In this document: positions 25,732 to 34,763 of the stretch, piece after piece
Position numbering within the stretch: position 1 is the stretch's first letter
Layout: each line of letters opens with the position of its first letter
Assembly: GCA_029258515.1 (NCBI GenBank)
Contig: JARHYK010000031.1
Span: 1 to 51,486 of the forward strand
Source: Clostridia bacterium
Lineage (GTDB): Bacteria > Bacillota > Clostridia > TANB77 > CAG-508
DNA length: 51,486 bases
Direction of reading: 5' to 3'
Notes under the pieces: generated by a model
The model's database searches: none
The model's input: the letters and a program-made list of their open reading frames with translations, nothing else
Told to the model about the DNA's origin: nothing
Position numbers and translations under genes: made by a program

Positions 25732-26841
25732 ATGAGAGTAATAATAGCAGCAGCAGGAACAGCAGGGCATATAAATCCAGGAATAGCAATAGCTAATAAG
25801 ATTAAAAAAGAAGAAAAAGATTCTGAAATAATATTTATAGGGACAACAAGAGGATTAGAAAATGATTTAGTACCAAGAGCAGGTTATAAATTAAAAACTA
25901 TAGATGCATATGGATTGAGTAAAAAAATTTCAATAGAAAATATTAAACACATGTTAAAAACACTAAAAGGATTTGGCGAAGCAAAGAAAATTATTAAAGA
26001 TTTTAAGCCAGATATAGTGATAGGTACTGGTGGATATATTTGTGGAGCAACGATCTATGAAGCTAAAAAATTAAAGGTTCCAACAATGTTACATGAGAGT
26101 AATGCATTTCCTGGAAAAGCGGTTAATATGTTAGCTAAAAAAACAGATAAAATTTTGGTATCTTTTGAAGATGCAATACCAAGAATTAAAAATAATGAAA
26201 ATACAGTATATACTGGTACTCCAGTTAAGATGGAGAAAAAAGAGTATTCTAAATTAGAAAAAGAAGAAATTCTTAAAAGGGAAAGATTAGATACTGACAA
26301 ACCGCTTGTATTAATTTTTGGGGGAAGCCAAGGAGCACAAAAAATAAATGAAGCAATTATTAAAATAGTAGAAGAAAAATTAAATAAAAATTATCAAATA
26401 ATTTGGGCTGCAGGACCAAGACAATATGATATAATAAAACAAAAATTAGAAGATGTAAATATTAGTAATATTAAAAATGTTAAAATAGTGCCATATATAT
26501 ATAATATGGAAGAAATGATGAATATAGCAGATTTAATAGTCGCAAGAAGTGGAGCAATGACAATAACAGAAATTGCAAAACTAGCAAAGCCATCTATATT
26601 AATACCATTACCAAATGTAAGTCATAATCATCAGTTATATAATGCTAAAGTTTTAGAAAAAGTTGGAGCGGCTAAAATTATTTTGGATAGTGAATTAGAA
26701 GCATTGAAATTAGATAGTGAAATTAATCGAATATTAAATGGTAATGAAGCTTTAAATATGGGAAAAAATGCATTAAAGGTTGCTAAAATAGATGCCGAGA
26801 ATTCAATATATAAAGAAATAAAAAAATTGGTAAAAAAATAA
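25732..26841 (+). CDS. murG: UDP-GlcNAc:lipid I N-acetylglucosaminyltransferase MurG
   Basis: 369 residues with a GT-B fold. The N-terminal glycine loop is AAGTAGHINPG; IGTGGYICGA and LHESNAFPGKAVNMLA are typical. The donor domain has IFGGSQGAQKINEAI and ARSGAMTITE, with LPNVSHNHQLYNA. It adds GlcNAc to lipid I on the inner membrane face to make lipid II. The first loop has Ala where many MurG proteins have Gly (GTAGH versus GTGGH), a tolerated variant. RBS TAGGAGG lies 5-6 bp upstream. Confidence 0.95.
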   Translation: MRVIIAAAGTAGHINPGIAIANKIKKEEKDSEIIFIGTTRGLENDLVPRAGYKLKTIDAYGLSKKISIENIKHMLKTLKGFGEAKKIIKDFKPDIVIGTGGYICGATIYEAKKLKVPTMLHESNAFPGKAVNMLAKKTDKILVSFEDAIPRIKNNENTVYTGTPVKMEKKEYSKLEKEEILKRERLDTDKPLVLIFGGSQGAQKINEAIIKIVEEKLNKNYQIIWAAGPRQYDIIKQKLEDVNISNIKNVKIVPYIYNMEEMMNIADLIVARSGAMTITEIAKLAKPSILIPLPNVSHNHQLYNAKVLEKVGAAKIILDSELEALKLDSEINRILNGNEALNMGKNALKVAKIDAENSIYKEIKKLVKK

Positions 26842-26858
26842 AGAAAGGCAAGAAAAAG

Positions 26859-28274
26859 ATGTTAAAAATGACGCAATCAAAAGTTATTTTAATAATATGC
26901 ATAACAGAATTATTAATGATAACAGGTTTAGGAATATTATCGATTAATGCTGTAAATGAAATTAATACTAATTTAGGACCAGAAGAATTATGTGTAACAA
27001 TAACTAATATTAATAATAAAATACAAACGTATGTAGTAATATTATTGTTGACTTCAATAGTTATATCAGTAATAATTGCAATATTTTTATCTAAATATGT
27101 AATGTATCCAGTAAACAAATTAATAGAAAGTGCAGAAGGATTTAAAAGGGAAAAACAAAAAAGTAGTAGTAAGAATAAAAAAAGAGGTAAAGATAATCTA
27201 GAAGCTGTTATAGATACTATGACAGTGGAATTAAAGGACAAACTAAGGGAAGTGTCAACACAAAAAAATCAAATTGAAACAATACTTTTGCATATGACAG
27301 ATGGAATAATAGCATTTAACAGAGAAGGCCAAATAATTTTAATAAATCCAGCAGCAAAAAAATTCTTAAGTATAAGACCAGAAGATGAAAATTTTGAAGA
27401 TATATTTGGAAAATTTAAGTTGGATATAAATATGGAAAAAGTAATATATTTAGAAAATTGGACTTCGACAGAACAAAGAATTAGGGTAGATGATAGATAT
27501 GTAAATGTGCATTTTGCACCTTTTAGAGATGAAAAAGAAAGACCGGAAGGAGTAATTGCAGTAGTACAAGATATAACTGAACACGTAGAATTAGATAATA
27601 TGCAAAAAGAATTTGTTGCTGATGTATCACATGAATTAAAAACACCAATAACTTCAATAATGGGATATGCAGATACTTTGTTAGAAGGTGGATATGATGA
27701 AGAAACAAAAATAAAGTTTTTAAATGTAATAGCAGCAGAATCAAGAAGGATGGCGAGACTTGTAACAGACTTATTGACTTTATCTAGATATGATAGTAAG
27801 AAAAAAAAGACTAAAAAAGAAGAATTTGATTTAGGTGAATTAGTTAAAAAAGCACAAGAAAAATTAGCAATAGAGATAAGAAAAAAAGAACATGATGTAA
27901 AATGTTTTGTAACAGCAGATGTGCCTTTAGTATATGCAGATAAAGATGATATAGAAAGAGTAATTTTGAATATATTGTCAAATAGTATAAAATATACTAA
28001 AGAAGGTGGAAAAATAAAAATATATGTAGGATTTGTTTATACAGATGCATATATAAAGATAATAGATAATGGGATAGGAATACCAGAAGAAGATTTAACA
28101 AGAATATTTGAAAGATTTTATAGAGTAGATAAAGCTAGAACAAGAGAATTAGGTGGAACAGGATTAGGTTTATCAATAGCAAAAGAAATATTAGATAAAA
28201 ATGGAGGAACAATAGATATAAAAAGTGAAGTTGGAAAAGGAACAGAAATAGTAATAAGAATTCCAACTAAATAA
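26859..28274 (+). CDS. membrane sensor histidine kinase, WalK/PhoR-like
   Basis: 471 residues: helix 1 (~9-31), a short extracytoplasmic segment of ~30 residues, helix 2 (~63-86), a HAMP-like linker, a PAS domain (~137-245, MTDGIIAFNREGQIILINPA), HisKA with DVSHELKTPITS (His ~259), and HATPase with NILSNSIKYT, DNGIGIP and GGTGLGLSIAKE. The architecture is that of WalK/PhoR-type kinases that sense cell-envelope state. It is 17 bp after murG, so probably co-transcribed with lipid II synthesis. No response regulator is adjacent, so it is an orphan in this window. Confidence 0.85.
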   Translation: MLKMTQSKVILIICITELLMITGLGILSINAVNEINTNLGPEELCVTITNINNKIQTYVVILLLTSIVISVIIAIFLSKYVMYPVNKLIESAEGFKREKQKSSSKNKKRGKDNLEAVIDTMTVELKDKLREVSTQKNQIETILLHMTDGIIAFNREGQIILINPAAKKFLSIRPEDENFEDIFGKFKLDINMEKVIYLENWTSTEQRIRVDDRYVNVHFAPFRDEKERPEGVIAVVQDITEHVELDNMQKEFVADVSHELKTPITSIMGYADTLLEGGYDEETKIKFLNVIAAESRRMARLVTDLLTLSRYDSKKKKTKKEEFDLGELVKKAQEKLAIEIRKKEHDVKCFVTADVPLVYADKDDIERVILNILSNSIKYTKEGGKIKIYVGFVYTDAYIKIIDNGIGIPEEDLTRIFERFYRVDKARTRELGGTGLGLSIAKEILDKNGGTIDIKSEVGKGTEIVIRIPTK

Positions 28275-28400
28275 GGTATTTTGGATATCTATCGATAAAA
28301 TAACACTGAGAGAAGAAACGAAAATAAGAAAAATAACATAAGTAGTATTTAAGGGTTTTAATAGGGATTAAAAGCACTTAAACATCAAAGGAGAGAAAAT

Positions 28401-29039
28401 ATGAAATCACAAGTTAAAGAAATATTAGAATGGATATATTGTATTATTATAGCAGTGATATTAGCACTTGCTTTTAGGTATTATATAGGTACCCCTACAA
28501 TAGTTCAACAAGAATCTATGTACCCAACACTTGTAGAAAATCAAAGATTATGGCTTAATAGGTGGGGTAGAACTATTAAAAAGTTGCCTAATAGGGGGGA
28601 TATAATTACATTTGAAGCACCAAGTAAAAAAGAATATTCAGAAATTGAATTAGAAGATAAGGAACCATTAGCTAGATATGATGATGAACCTAAGAATTTT
28701 ATTCATAAGTTTTTTTATCATGTTGTTGAAATTGGAAAAGATAGTTATATTAAAAGAGTAGTTGCTTTACCTGGAGAACATGTTGAAATAAAAAATGGAA
28801 AAATATACATTAATGGAGAAGAATTACAGGAAGATTATTTGCAACCAGGAATTGTGACATCAGCAAAAGTAAAAGGCTTAGATGATTTTATAGTGCCTCA
28901 AAATTCGGTTTTTGCAGTAGGAGATAATAGAAATCATAGTACAGATTGTAGAGCTTTTGGATGTATACCATTAGAAAAAATTGAAAGTAAAGTTGCAATT
29001 AGAATTTGGCCATTGAATTTATGGGGAAAGGTAAAATGA
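28401..29039 (+). CDS. lepB: type I signal peptidase
   Basis: 212 residues with one N-terminal membrane helix (~10-29). The Ser/Lys dyad is visible: S39 in VQQESMYPTL and K118 in SYIKRVVALPGE. The later boxes GKIYINGEEL and VGDNRNHSTDCRAFGC match the Gram-positive SipS family. A charged ~35-residue insertion (~75-112) sits between boxes B and C/D. It removes signal peptides of exported proteins at the outer membrane face. RBS AAAGGAGAG precedes the ATG. The 126-bp gap upstream shows no clear terminator. Confidence 0.93.
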   Translation: MKSQVKEILEWIYCIIIAVILALAFRYYIGTPTIVQQESMYPTLVENQRLWLNRWGRTIKKLPNRGDIITFEAPSKKEYSEIELEDKEPLARYDDEPKNFIHKFFYHVVEIGKDSYIKRVVALPGEHVEIKNGKIYINGEELQEDYLQPGIVTSAKVKGLDDFIVPQNSVFAVGDNRNHSTDCRAFGCIPLEKIESKVAIRIWPLNLWGKVK

Positions 29040-29067
29040 TTTTTTAGAATCAAATAAGGTATAACTT

Positions 29068-29958
29068 ATGTTTGATGAAATTATTGGTAATGATAGGATA
29101 AAAGATTTATTGAAGAAATCAATTGAATTGAAAAAAACTTCACATAGTTATCTTTTTATAGGAACAGAAGGAATTGGTAAAAAGTTTTTTGCCAAAGAAC
29201 TTGCTAAAGCATTATTATGTTTAGAGGATAATACATGTTGTGGTAAATGTAAGTCATGTATTGAATTTAACTCAAATAATAATCCGGATTTTTATGTTAT
29301 TGAACCTGAAGGAAATAGTATTAGGATTGAACAAATACGAGAGTTGCAAAAAGGAGTTCTTGAAAAACCTATTATATCTGAAAAAAAAGTGTATATAATA
29401 GATAATAGTGATAAAATGACAAAAGAAGCTCAAAATTGTTTGTTAAAGACTTTAGAAGAGCCACCTAGTTATGTTACTATTATACTAATTGGATCAAATG
29501 AAAATGCTTTTTTAAGTACTATTAAATCTAGATGTACAATTCTTAACTTTCATAATATTTTTATTAGTGAACTTCAAGTTTTTTTAAAGGAAGTTCATGG
29601 ATTAGAATTACAAAATGAGTTCATGCTAAGAGCAACAGGAGGAAGTATAAGTAAGGCTCTAGAAATATGTGAAAACAGAGAAAAATATGAAGAGATTTAT
29701 CAATTGATTGCTAATATTAGAAGTTTTGATGTTATTGAAATATTAAAAAAAGCTAAATTGCTTTATGAGTCAAAAGAGGAAATTAATAGTTTATTAGAAT
29801 ATATTAATATTATAATGTTAGAGTTTGCTAAAACTGATTATAGATACACAAATTGTATACAAATTGTGGAAAATACAAAAAAAAGATTGAAATCTAATTC
29901 AAATTATGATATGAGTATAGATAATATGTTATTACATATAAAAGAAGAAATAAATTAA
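29068..29958 (+). CDS. holB: DNA polymerase III delta' subunit
   Basis: 296 residues, an AAA+ clamp-loader subunit. SYLFIGTEGIGKKFFAKELA is the nucleotide loop; the usual Thr/Ser after GK is Lys, as expected for a delta' with weak or no ATPase. The zinc module C-x7-CGKCKSC is intact, followed by IRIEQIRELQK, VYIIDNSDKMTKEAQNCLLK and LEEPPSYV with the sensor-1 IKSRC. Delta' acts in the clamp loader that places beta clamps. It lies upstream of ricT as in B. subtilis (holB-yaaT). Confidence 0.9.
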   Translation: MFDEIIGNDRIKDLLKKSIELKKTSHSYLFIGTEGIGKKFFAKELAKALLCLEDNTCCGKCKSCIEFNSNNNPDFYVIEPEGNSIRIEQIRELQKGVLEKPIISEKKVYIIDNSDKMTKEAQNCLLKTLEEPPSYVTIILIGSNENAFLSTIKSRCTILNFHNIFISELQVFLKEVHGLELQNEFMLRATGGSISKALEICENREKYEEIYQLIANIRSFDVIEILKKAKLLYESKEEINSLLEYINIIMLEFAKTDYRYTNCIQIVENTKKRLKSNSNYDMSIDNMLLHIKEEIN

Positions 29959-29981
29959 ACAAATAGAAAGTTGGTAAAATT

Positions 29982-30893
29982 TTGAAAAATATTATAGGTG
30001 TAAGATTTAAAAGATTAGGAAAAATATATTTTTTTAATCCTAAATATCTAAAAGTAAAAAAAGGAGATAAAGTAATTGTAGAAACAACTCAAGGAGAAGA
30101 ATATGGAGAAGTTGTAATTCCAAATAGAAATATGGCAGATGATAAGATTTTAGAACCATTGAAAAAAGTTGTTAGGTTAGCAAATAGCAAGGATAATAAA
30201 CATTTCGAAGAATGTAAAAAAATTGAAGTAGAAGCTTTTGATTTTTGCAAAAAGAAGATTAGAGAGCATAACTTGCATATGAGTTTGACAGATGTAGAAT
30301 GTAAATTTGATAATAGTAAAATAATTTTTTATTTTACAGCAGATGGAAGAATAGATTTTAGAGAATTAGTAAAAGATTTGGCGGCAGAATATAAGACTAG
30401 AATAGAATTAAGACAAATTGGTGTCAGAGATGAAGTTAAAAGAATTGGAGGAAATGGAGTTTGTGGTAGAGAATTGTGTTGTTGTACTTTTTTAAGTGAT
30501 TTTGATGCTGTTTCTATCAAAATGGCAAAAGAGCAAAATCTATCACTGAATCCATCTAAAATATCTGGCAATTGTGGAAGATTAATGTGTTGCTTGCAAT
30601 ATGAAGATAATGTCTATAAAGAAAAACTGAAGAAATTGCCTAATATAGGTGCTATAGTTAAAACTCCAGATGGACAAGGAGAAGTAGATGGAGTTGAGAC
30701 TTTAAAAGAGCGAGTTAAAGTTAAATTGATATCAGATGATGGTTTTATAATTAAAAGATATGATATTAAAGATGTAAATATTATTAAAGATGTAATGAAA
30801 GAAAAGATAGATGAAGAAGAAATTAAAAATAAAAAAGAGTTAGACGAATTGGAAAAATTTGAAAAGGTAGATAAAGAATTAAAAAATAAATAA
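29982..30893 (+). CDS. ricT: PSP1-domain protein RicT (YaaT)
   Basis: 303 residues. PSP1 domain with VKKGDKVIVETTQGEEYGEV, IEARDF-like AFDFCKKKI, and the cysteine-rich block GRELCCCTFLSDFD followed by ISGNCGRLMCCLQYE, which fits the Fe-S-binding cysteines of RicT. In B. subtilis RicT, RicA and RicF form the Y-complex controlling RNase Y maturation, sporulation phosphorelay and competence. A TTG start at 29982 is used; its RBS is weak (GAAAGTTGG). The C-terminus ends in a Glu/Lys tail. The position after holB is conserved. Confidence 0.9.
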   Translation: MKNIIGVRFKRLGKIYFFNPKYLKVKKGDKVIVETTQGEEYGEVVIPNRNMADDKILEPLKKVVRLANSKDNKHFEECKKIEVEAFDFCKKKIREHNLHMSLTDVECKFDNSKIIFYFTADGRIDFRELVKDLAAEYKTRIELRQIGVRDEVKRIGGNGVCGRELCCCTFLSDFDAVSIKMAKEQNLSLNPSKISGNCGRLMCCLQYEDNVYKEKLKKLPNIGAIVKTPDGQGEVDGVETLKERVKVKLISDDGFIIKRYDIKDVNIIKDVMKEKIDEEEIKNKKELDELEKFEKVDKELKNK

Positions 30894-30911
30894 TTGTTAG
30901 GAGGTGAAAAA

Positions 30912-31088
30912 ATGGCATTCAAAATAACAGATAAATGTATAGCTTGTGGAGCTTGTGCTGCTCAATGTCCAATGCAATGTATATCAGAGGGAGATGGAAA
31001 ATTTGAAATAGATAAATCTCAATGTATATCATGTGGGGCATGTGCAGGTATTTGCCCTGTTGGAGCACCAGAAGAATGTGAAGATTAG
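30912..31088 (+). CDS. 2[4Fe-4S] ferredoxin
   Basis: 58 residues from ATG 30912, with AGGAGGTG (30899-30906) ideally placed; the in-frame TTG at 30894 lies upstream of that RBS. Two cluster motifs are intact: [15 protein letters not shown] and [14 protein letters not shown], the clostridial-type low-potential ferredoxin. It is the likely electron acceptor for the pyruvate:ferredoxin oxidoreductase encoded convergently at 31256-34303. A terminator follows at 31095. Confidence 0.95.
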   Translation: MAFKITDKCIACGACAAQCPMQCISEGDGKFEIDKSQCISCGACAGICPVGAPEECED

Positions 31089-31094
31089 TAATAT

Positions 31095-31144
31095 AAATGT
31101 ATTGAAAGTTTAGATAAAGAAAATAGCTTTCAATGCATTTTTAA
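31095..31144 (+). terminator. rho-independent terminator of the ferredoxin unit
   Basis: 14-bp stem (31095-31108 with 31127-31140, one G-U), an 18-nt loop and a T-run. Confidence 0.65.
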
Positions 31145-31216
31145 TTTTAAAATATATTGTATAAAATTAGATGGGGTAAACTAAATAAATTGTAAATAGA
31201 GCAATTTTGAAAAAAA

Positions 31217-31253
31217 TAAAAATAGTTAGAATATTTTATTCTAACTATTTTTA
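31217..31253 (-). terminator. rho-independent terminator of the por operon
   Basis: A perfect 17-bp stem (31217-31233 with 31237-31253) and 3-nt loop, immediately past the porB stop; on the reverse strand the 3' arm is followed by T. Confidence 0.75.
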
Positions 31254-31255
31254 TA

Positions 31256-32212
31256 CTAGTTTTCTGTATTAGTTAATTTTTCTAAATCTAATAATTCTTG
31301 CCATCTAGAATCTACCTCTTTTTGGAATTCTTCAATCATCCATTCATTTCCAGGATTAAACATATGTTTAAAACGTTTTTGTGGTTTTAGGAATTCTTCA
31401 ATTGGAAGTTTTTTAGGTGGTTTATATGTAATATGATATACACCATCTACAACTTCATATAAAGGCCAATAGCAAGTGTCTATTGCTAATTTATTAATTT
31501 TCATTAAATCTTCTGTTGGATACCCCCAGCCTCTAGGACAAGGTGATAATACATTTAAGAATGTAGGACCTTTTGTATAAATTGCTTTTTCGGCTTTTTC
31601 ATATAAATCTTTAAAATTCATAAAAGCAGCTGTTTGAGCTATATATGGTATATGATGTCCAGCCATGATTTTAGTTAAATCTTTTCTTGGTTGCATTTTG
31701 CCAGGAAGAACTTTACCTGCAGGAGAAGTAGTTGTATCTGAAAATTTAGGTGTTGCAGAAGAACGTTGAATACCTGTGTTCATGTATGCACCATTATCAT
31801 AGCAAACATATGTTAAATCATGACCTCTTTCCATTGCTCCTGATAATGCTTGTAGACCAATGTCATATGTTCCACCATCTCCACCAAAGGCTATAAATTT
31901 AGTTTCTTTATCTTCTGGTAATTTACCTTGTCTTTTCATAGCTTGATAAGCAGCTTCTACTCCAGATAAAGTAGCTCCTGCACATTCAAATGCTGTATGA
32001 ATAAAAGAATCTGTCCATGCTGTATATGGATAAATAAATGTTGAAACCTCCATACAGCCAGTAGCACCTGAAATTACTGCATGATCTTCTTCTTTTAAAG
32101 CTCTTAGTATCATTCTAGCAACTGGAGGAGCTCCACAACCTGCACACATTCTATGACCTTCTGTAAATCTTGAAGGTTTTTTTCCAACAATTTCTTTTAG
32201 ATTGTATGGCAT
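31256..32212 (-). CDS. porB: pyruvate:ferredoxin oxidoreductase beta subunit
   Basis: 318 residues, the TPP-binding subunit. HRMCAGCGAPPVARMIL carries two of the Fe-S cysteines, GDGGTYDIGLQALSGAMERG the TPP/Mg2+ site, and DNGAYMNTGIQRSSATP the segment typical of pyruvate rather than ketoisovalerate enzymes; a further cysteine is in LSPCPRGW. Together with alpha, gamma and delta it oxidises pyruvate to acetyl-CoA and CO2 while reducing ferredoxin. It is last in the porCDAB operon, one base after porA. Confidence 0.92.
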   Translation of the reverse strand: MPYNLKEIVGKKPSRFTEGHRMCAGCGAPPVARMILRALKEEDHAVISGATGCMEVSTFIYPYTAWTDSFIHTAFECAGATLSGVEAAYQAMKRQGKLPEDKETKFIAFGGDGGTYDIGLQALSGAMERGHDLTYVCYDNGAYMNTGIQRSSATPKFSDTTTSPAGKVLPGKMQPRKDLTKIMAGHHIPYIAQTAAFMNFKDLYEKAEKAIYTKGPTFLNVLSPCPRGWGYPTEDLMKINKLAIDTCYWPLYEVVDGVYHITYKPPKKLPIEEFLKPQKRFKHMFNPGNEWMIEEFQKEVDSRWQELLDLEKLTNTEN

Positions 32213-32213
32213 A

Positions 32214-33404
32214 TTATTTTTCCTCCTTTCTTAATCCTAAATAACGATAAGGATTATCAATTTTTCCTGTTTTTAAAATTTCATTTAAATCAGTGTATAC
32301 TGATTTTATATCTTCAGAAGTAGTATCTCTACCACCAATACCATAGATATAGTTTACAAGTGGAATGTTTTTTCCTGCTACGTACATACTTGATGCAACA
32401 TCTTCAAATAGAGCACCTCCCATACCATTTAAAGAATCTGCTTTATCTAAAACAGCTATTGCTTTTGCTTTTGATAAGGCTTTTGCTACTTCCTCACTAG
32501 GAAATGGTCTATATACTCTTATTTTTAATAATCCAGCTTTTATACCTTTTTTTCTTAATTCGTCTACAACTGCTTTAGTTGTTCCAGCAGTTGAGTTCAT
32601 GCAAACAATTGCAAAATCACAGTCATCTAACATATATTCTTCAAATAGACCATAGTGTCTACCAGTCCACTTTTCAAATTCTCTTGAAACTTCTAAAATT
32701 ACTTCTTTAGCAGCTTTCATTGCATAACCTTGTTGAGCTTTGTGTTCAAATAGATAAGGTTGAACATCTAAAGGACCTACTGCCATGGGTTCTTTATCAT
32801 TTAATAAATAGTGTTTTGGGTGATATTCACCAACAAATTTTTTAACTTCTTCATCTTGTTCTAATTCAATATTTTCTATTGAATGTGATGTAATAAATCC
32901 ATCTTGGCATACCATAAGTGGAAGTAATACTTTTTCGTTTTCTGCAATACGGTTAGCCATAAGTAAATTATCATAGGCTTCTTGATTGTTTTCTGAAAAT
33001 AGCATAATCCAACCACTATCACGTACTCCCATTGCATCTGAATGGTCACAATGTATATTTAAAGGACCAGAAACTGCACGATTTACCAATGATAAAACTA
33101 TTGGAAGTCTCAAACTTGAAGCGATATATATCATTTCCCACATTAATGATAAACCATTTGCAGATGTTGCTGTCATAGCTCTTGCACCTGCTGCTTGAGC
33201 TCCTATACATGCACTCATCGCACTATGTTCACTTTCTACTGCAACAAATTCTGTATCTACTTCTCCATTAGCAACAAATGTTGAAAAATATTGTGGGATT
33301 TCAGTAGATGGGGTAATAGGGAATGCTGCAACAACATCTGGATTTATTTGTTTCATAGCAATTGCTGCTGCTTCATTACCACTTAATCTTTCACGAATAC
33401 TCAT
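32214..33404 (-). CDS. porA: pyruvate:ferredoxin oxidoreductase alpha subunit
   Basis: 396 residues. SGNEAAAIAMKQINPDVVAA and FPITPSTEIPQYF form the PYR domain start; ESEHSAMSACIGAQAAGARA and TATSANGLSLMWEMIY are the conserved core. The C-terminal VLDKADSLNGMGGALFEDVA region is the domain II/III type of four-subunit enzymes. It binds pyruvate and shares TPP with PorB. It starts 3 bases after porD. Confidence 0.92.
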   Translation of the reverse strand: MSIRERLSGNEAAAIAMKQINPDVVAAFPITPSTEIPQYFSTFVANGEVDTEFVAVESEHSAMSACIGAQAAGARAMTATSANGLSLMWEMIYIASSLRLPIVLSLVNRAVSGPLNIHCDHSDAMGVRDSGWIMLFSENNQEAYDNLLMANRIAENEKVLLPLMVCQDGFITSHSIENIELEQDEEVKKFVGEYHPKHYLLNDKEPMAVGPLDVQPYLFEHKAQQGYAMKAAKEVILEVSREFEKWTGRHYGLFEEYMLDDCDFAIVCMNSTAGTTKAVVDELRKKGIKAGLLKIRVYRPFPSEEVAKALSKAKAIAVLDKADSLNGMGGALFEDVASSMYVAGKNIPLVNYIYGIGGRDTTSEDIKSVYTDLNEILKTGKIDNPYRYLGLRKEEK

Positions 33405-33407
33405 ATA

Positions 33408-33707
33408 TTAAACACCTTCTTCCTTCATTGTTATTGCACCAAATGGACATGTTTTTGCACAAACTCCACATCCTTTGCAATAATCATAATTAAAATCTTC
33501 TCTATTTAAAGTATCTTTATTAACTGGAATTGCATTTTCAGGGCATACTGCAAAGCATAAACCACATTGTTTGCATTTTTCTTTATCAAAAACAGGTCTT
33601 ATACTTCTCCAGTCACCAGTTTTAAATTCTTTTGCATTACCAGCTTCATAAATATTTCCACCAATAGTCATTTTTTCCATAGGTGTTTTACTATTTATTT
33701 CAGTCAT
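33408..33707 (-). CDS. porD: pyruvate:ferredoxin oxidoreductase delta subunit (2[4Fe-4S])
   Basis: 99 residues. Two cluster motifs, CKQCGLCFAVCPENAIP and CKGCGVCAKTCPFGAI, follow an N-terminal segment with TGDWRSIRPVFDKEKC typical of PorD. It passes electrons from the TPP site to external ferredoxin. The gene lies between porC and porA, close spacing on both sides, RBS AGGAG on the reverse strand. Confidence 0.93.
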   Translation of the reverse strand: MTEINSKTPMEKMTIGGNIYEAGNAKEFKTGDWRSIRPVFDKEKCKQCGLCFAVCPENAIPVNKDTLNREDFNYDYCKGCGVCAKTCPFGAITMKEEGV

Positions 33708-33724
33708 ACTTAAACTCCTTTCAA

Positions 33725-34303
33725 TTAAATTTTTTTAATTTCATTTAACGACATTTCTAATGCTTTCATATTTCCTTCAATAACTTCAGGTTTTTTAGCA
33801 AATTTATGTTTAAATGAATTTTTCATATCATTTATTAAGTCATTATCATTCATAATCTTACTAACTTTAATAATAGCAGCAAGCATAGGTGTATTTGGAA
33901 AATATTTTCCTAGACATTCCATTGATATTTTTCTTGCGTCAATTGTATAAACTTCTCCAGAATACCCATGTAATAATGATTTAATGTATTCAGGTGATTT
34001 TGTAGTGTTAATAATAATTGCACCACTTGATTTTAAACCAGATGTGACAGGTACACTTTCTAGAAGTGAATCATCCACAACTACTACATAGTCTGGTTCA
34101 TAAATATTACTATGAATAGTAATAGGATTATTACTAATTCTGTTATATGCAGTGATAGGAGCACCCATTCTTTCTGGTCCATATTCTGGAAAACCTTGAA
34201 TGTATTTACCAGTATTAAAGGCTGCGTCAGCTAGTAATAAAGAAGCTGTTTTTGCACCTTGACCGCCTCTACCATGCCATCTTATTTCTATTAAGTCTTT
34301 CAT
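33725..34303 (-). CDS. porC: pyruvate:ferredoxin oxidoreductase gamma subunit
   Basis: 192 residues. IEIRWHGRGGQGAKTASLLL is the glycine-rich start of the gamma domain and FPEYGPERMGAPITAYNRIS the conserved second block. This subunit helps bind CoA and completes the catalytic octamer. It is first in the reverse operon, directly downstream of a strong promoter (34341-34369), with RBS AAAGGAGG. Four separate chains, rather than one fused PFOR, is the archaeal/Thermotoga-like arrangement also met in some clostridia. Confidence 0.92.
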   Translation of the reverse strand: MKDLIEIRWHGRGGQGAKTASLLLADAAFNTGKYIQGFPEYGPERMGAPITAYNRISNNPITIHSNIYEPDYVVVVDDSLLESVPVTSGLKSSGAIIINTTKSPEYIKSLLHGYSGEVYTIDARKISMECLGKYFPNTPMLAAIIKVSKIMNDNDLINDMKNSFKHKFAKKPEVIEGNMKALEMSLNEIKKI

Positions 34304-34340
34304 ATATATTGCCTCCTTTTTAGTTGATTTTTATAGATTT

Positions 34341-34369
34341 AGTATATGACTAAATTGCTTATATGTCAA
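34341..34369 (-). promoter_or_regulatory. SigA-type promoter of porCDAB
   Basis: On the reverse strand: TTGACA (34364-34369), 17-bp spacer, TATACT (34341-34346), 38 bp before porC. Confidence 0.75.
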
Positions 34370-34405
34370 GTGATTTTGAGTATTTTGAATGGTAAGACAT
34401 AATAA

Positions 34406-34444
34406 AAAATATATTCTTTATATCCAATATAAAGAATATATTTT
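34406..34444 (-). terminator. rho-independent terminator of the 50-residue gene
   Basis: A perfect 17-bp stem (34406-34422 with 34428-34444) with a 5-nt loop and flanking T-rich arms, between the small reverse gene and the por promoter. Confidence 0.7.
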
Positions 34445-34463
34445 AAAATTAATTTTTAGTATT

Positions 34464-34616
34464 TTAATCTTTTTTTGGAGATTTAGGAATTACAATATTT
34501 TTAGGTTTATCATTACATTTTGGTTTACTGTTATTTAAGTGTTCATATACTGGAGAAATATCTAAATCTTTACCATCACCAGAAACAATTTCGAATTTTT
34601 TATTTTCTTTGTCCAT
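34464..34616 (-). CDS. small hydrophilic protein, unknown
   Basis: 50 residues beginning MDKENKKFEIVSGDGKDLDI and ending in a Pro/Lys-rich tail (KPKNIVIPKSPKKD). I chose the ATG at 34616 because AAAGGAGG lies 8-9 bp upstream on the reverse strand and a clean promoter precedes it; a longer reading would start within that promoter. No membrane helix, one cysteine. A single-gene unit with its own promoter and terminator suggests a real gene. Family not recognised. Confidence 0.6.
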   Translation of the reverse strand: MDKENKKFEIVSGDGKDLDISPVYEHLNNSKPKCNDKPKNIVIPKSPKKD

Positions 34617-34644
34617 AGTAAAAACCTCCTTTAAATATATTTTA

Positions 34645-34673
34645 ATAGTAACACAAAAAAAATTAAAGTGCAA
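34645..34673 (-). promoter_or_regulatory. promoter of the 50-residue reverse gene
   Basis: Reverse strand: TTGCAC (34668-34673), 17-bp spacer, TACTAT (34645-34650), 29 bp before the start. Divergent from the scpB promoter 28 bp away. Confidence 0.55.
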
Positions 34674-34700
34674 TAAAAAAACAAAAAAAGAGTATAAATA

Positions 34701-34729
34701 TTGACATATCAATAAAAAAATGTGATAAT
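34701..34729 (+). promoter_or_regulatory. SigA-type promoter of scpB-proS
   Basis: TTGACA (34701-34706), 17-bp spacer, GATAAT (34724-34729), 35 bp before the scpB start at 34764. Confidence 0.7.
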
Positions 34730-34763
34730 ATATACAGTAAAAAGAAGTAAAAGAAGGAAAAAA

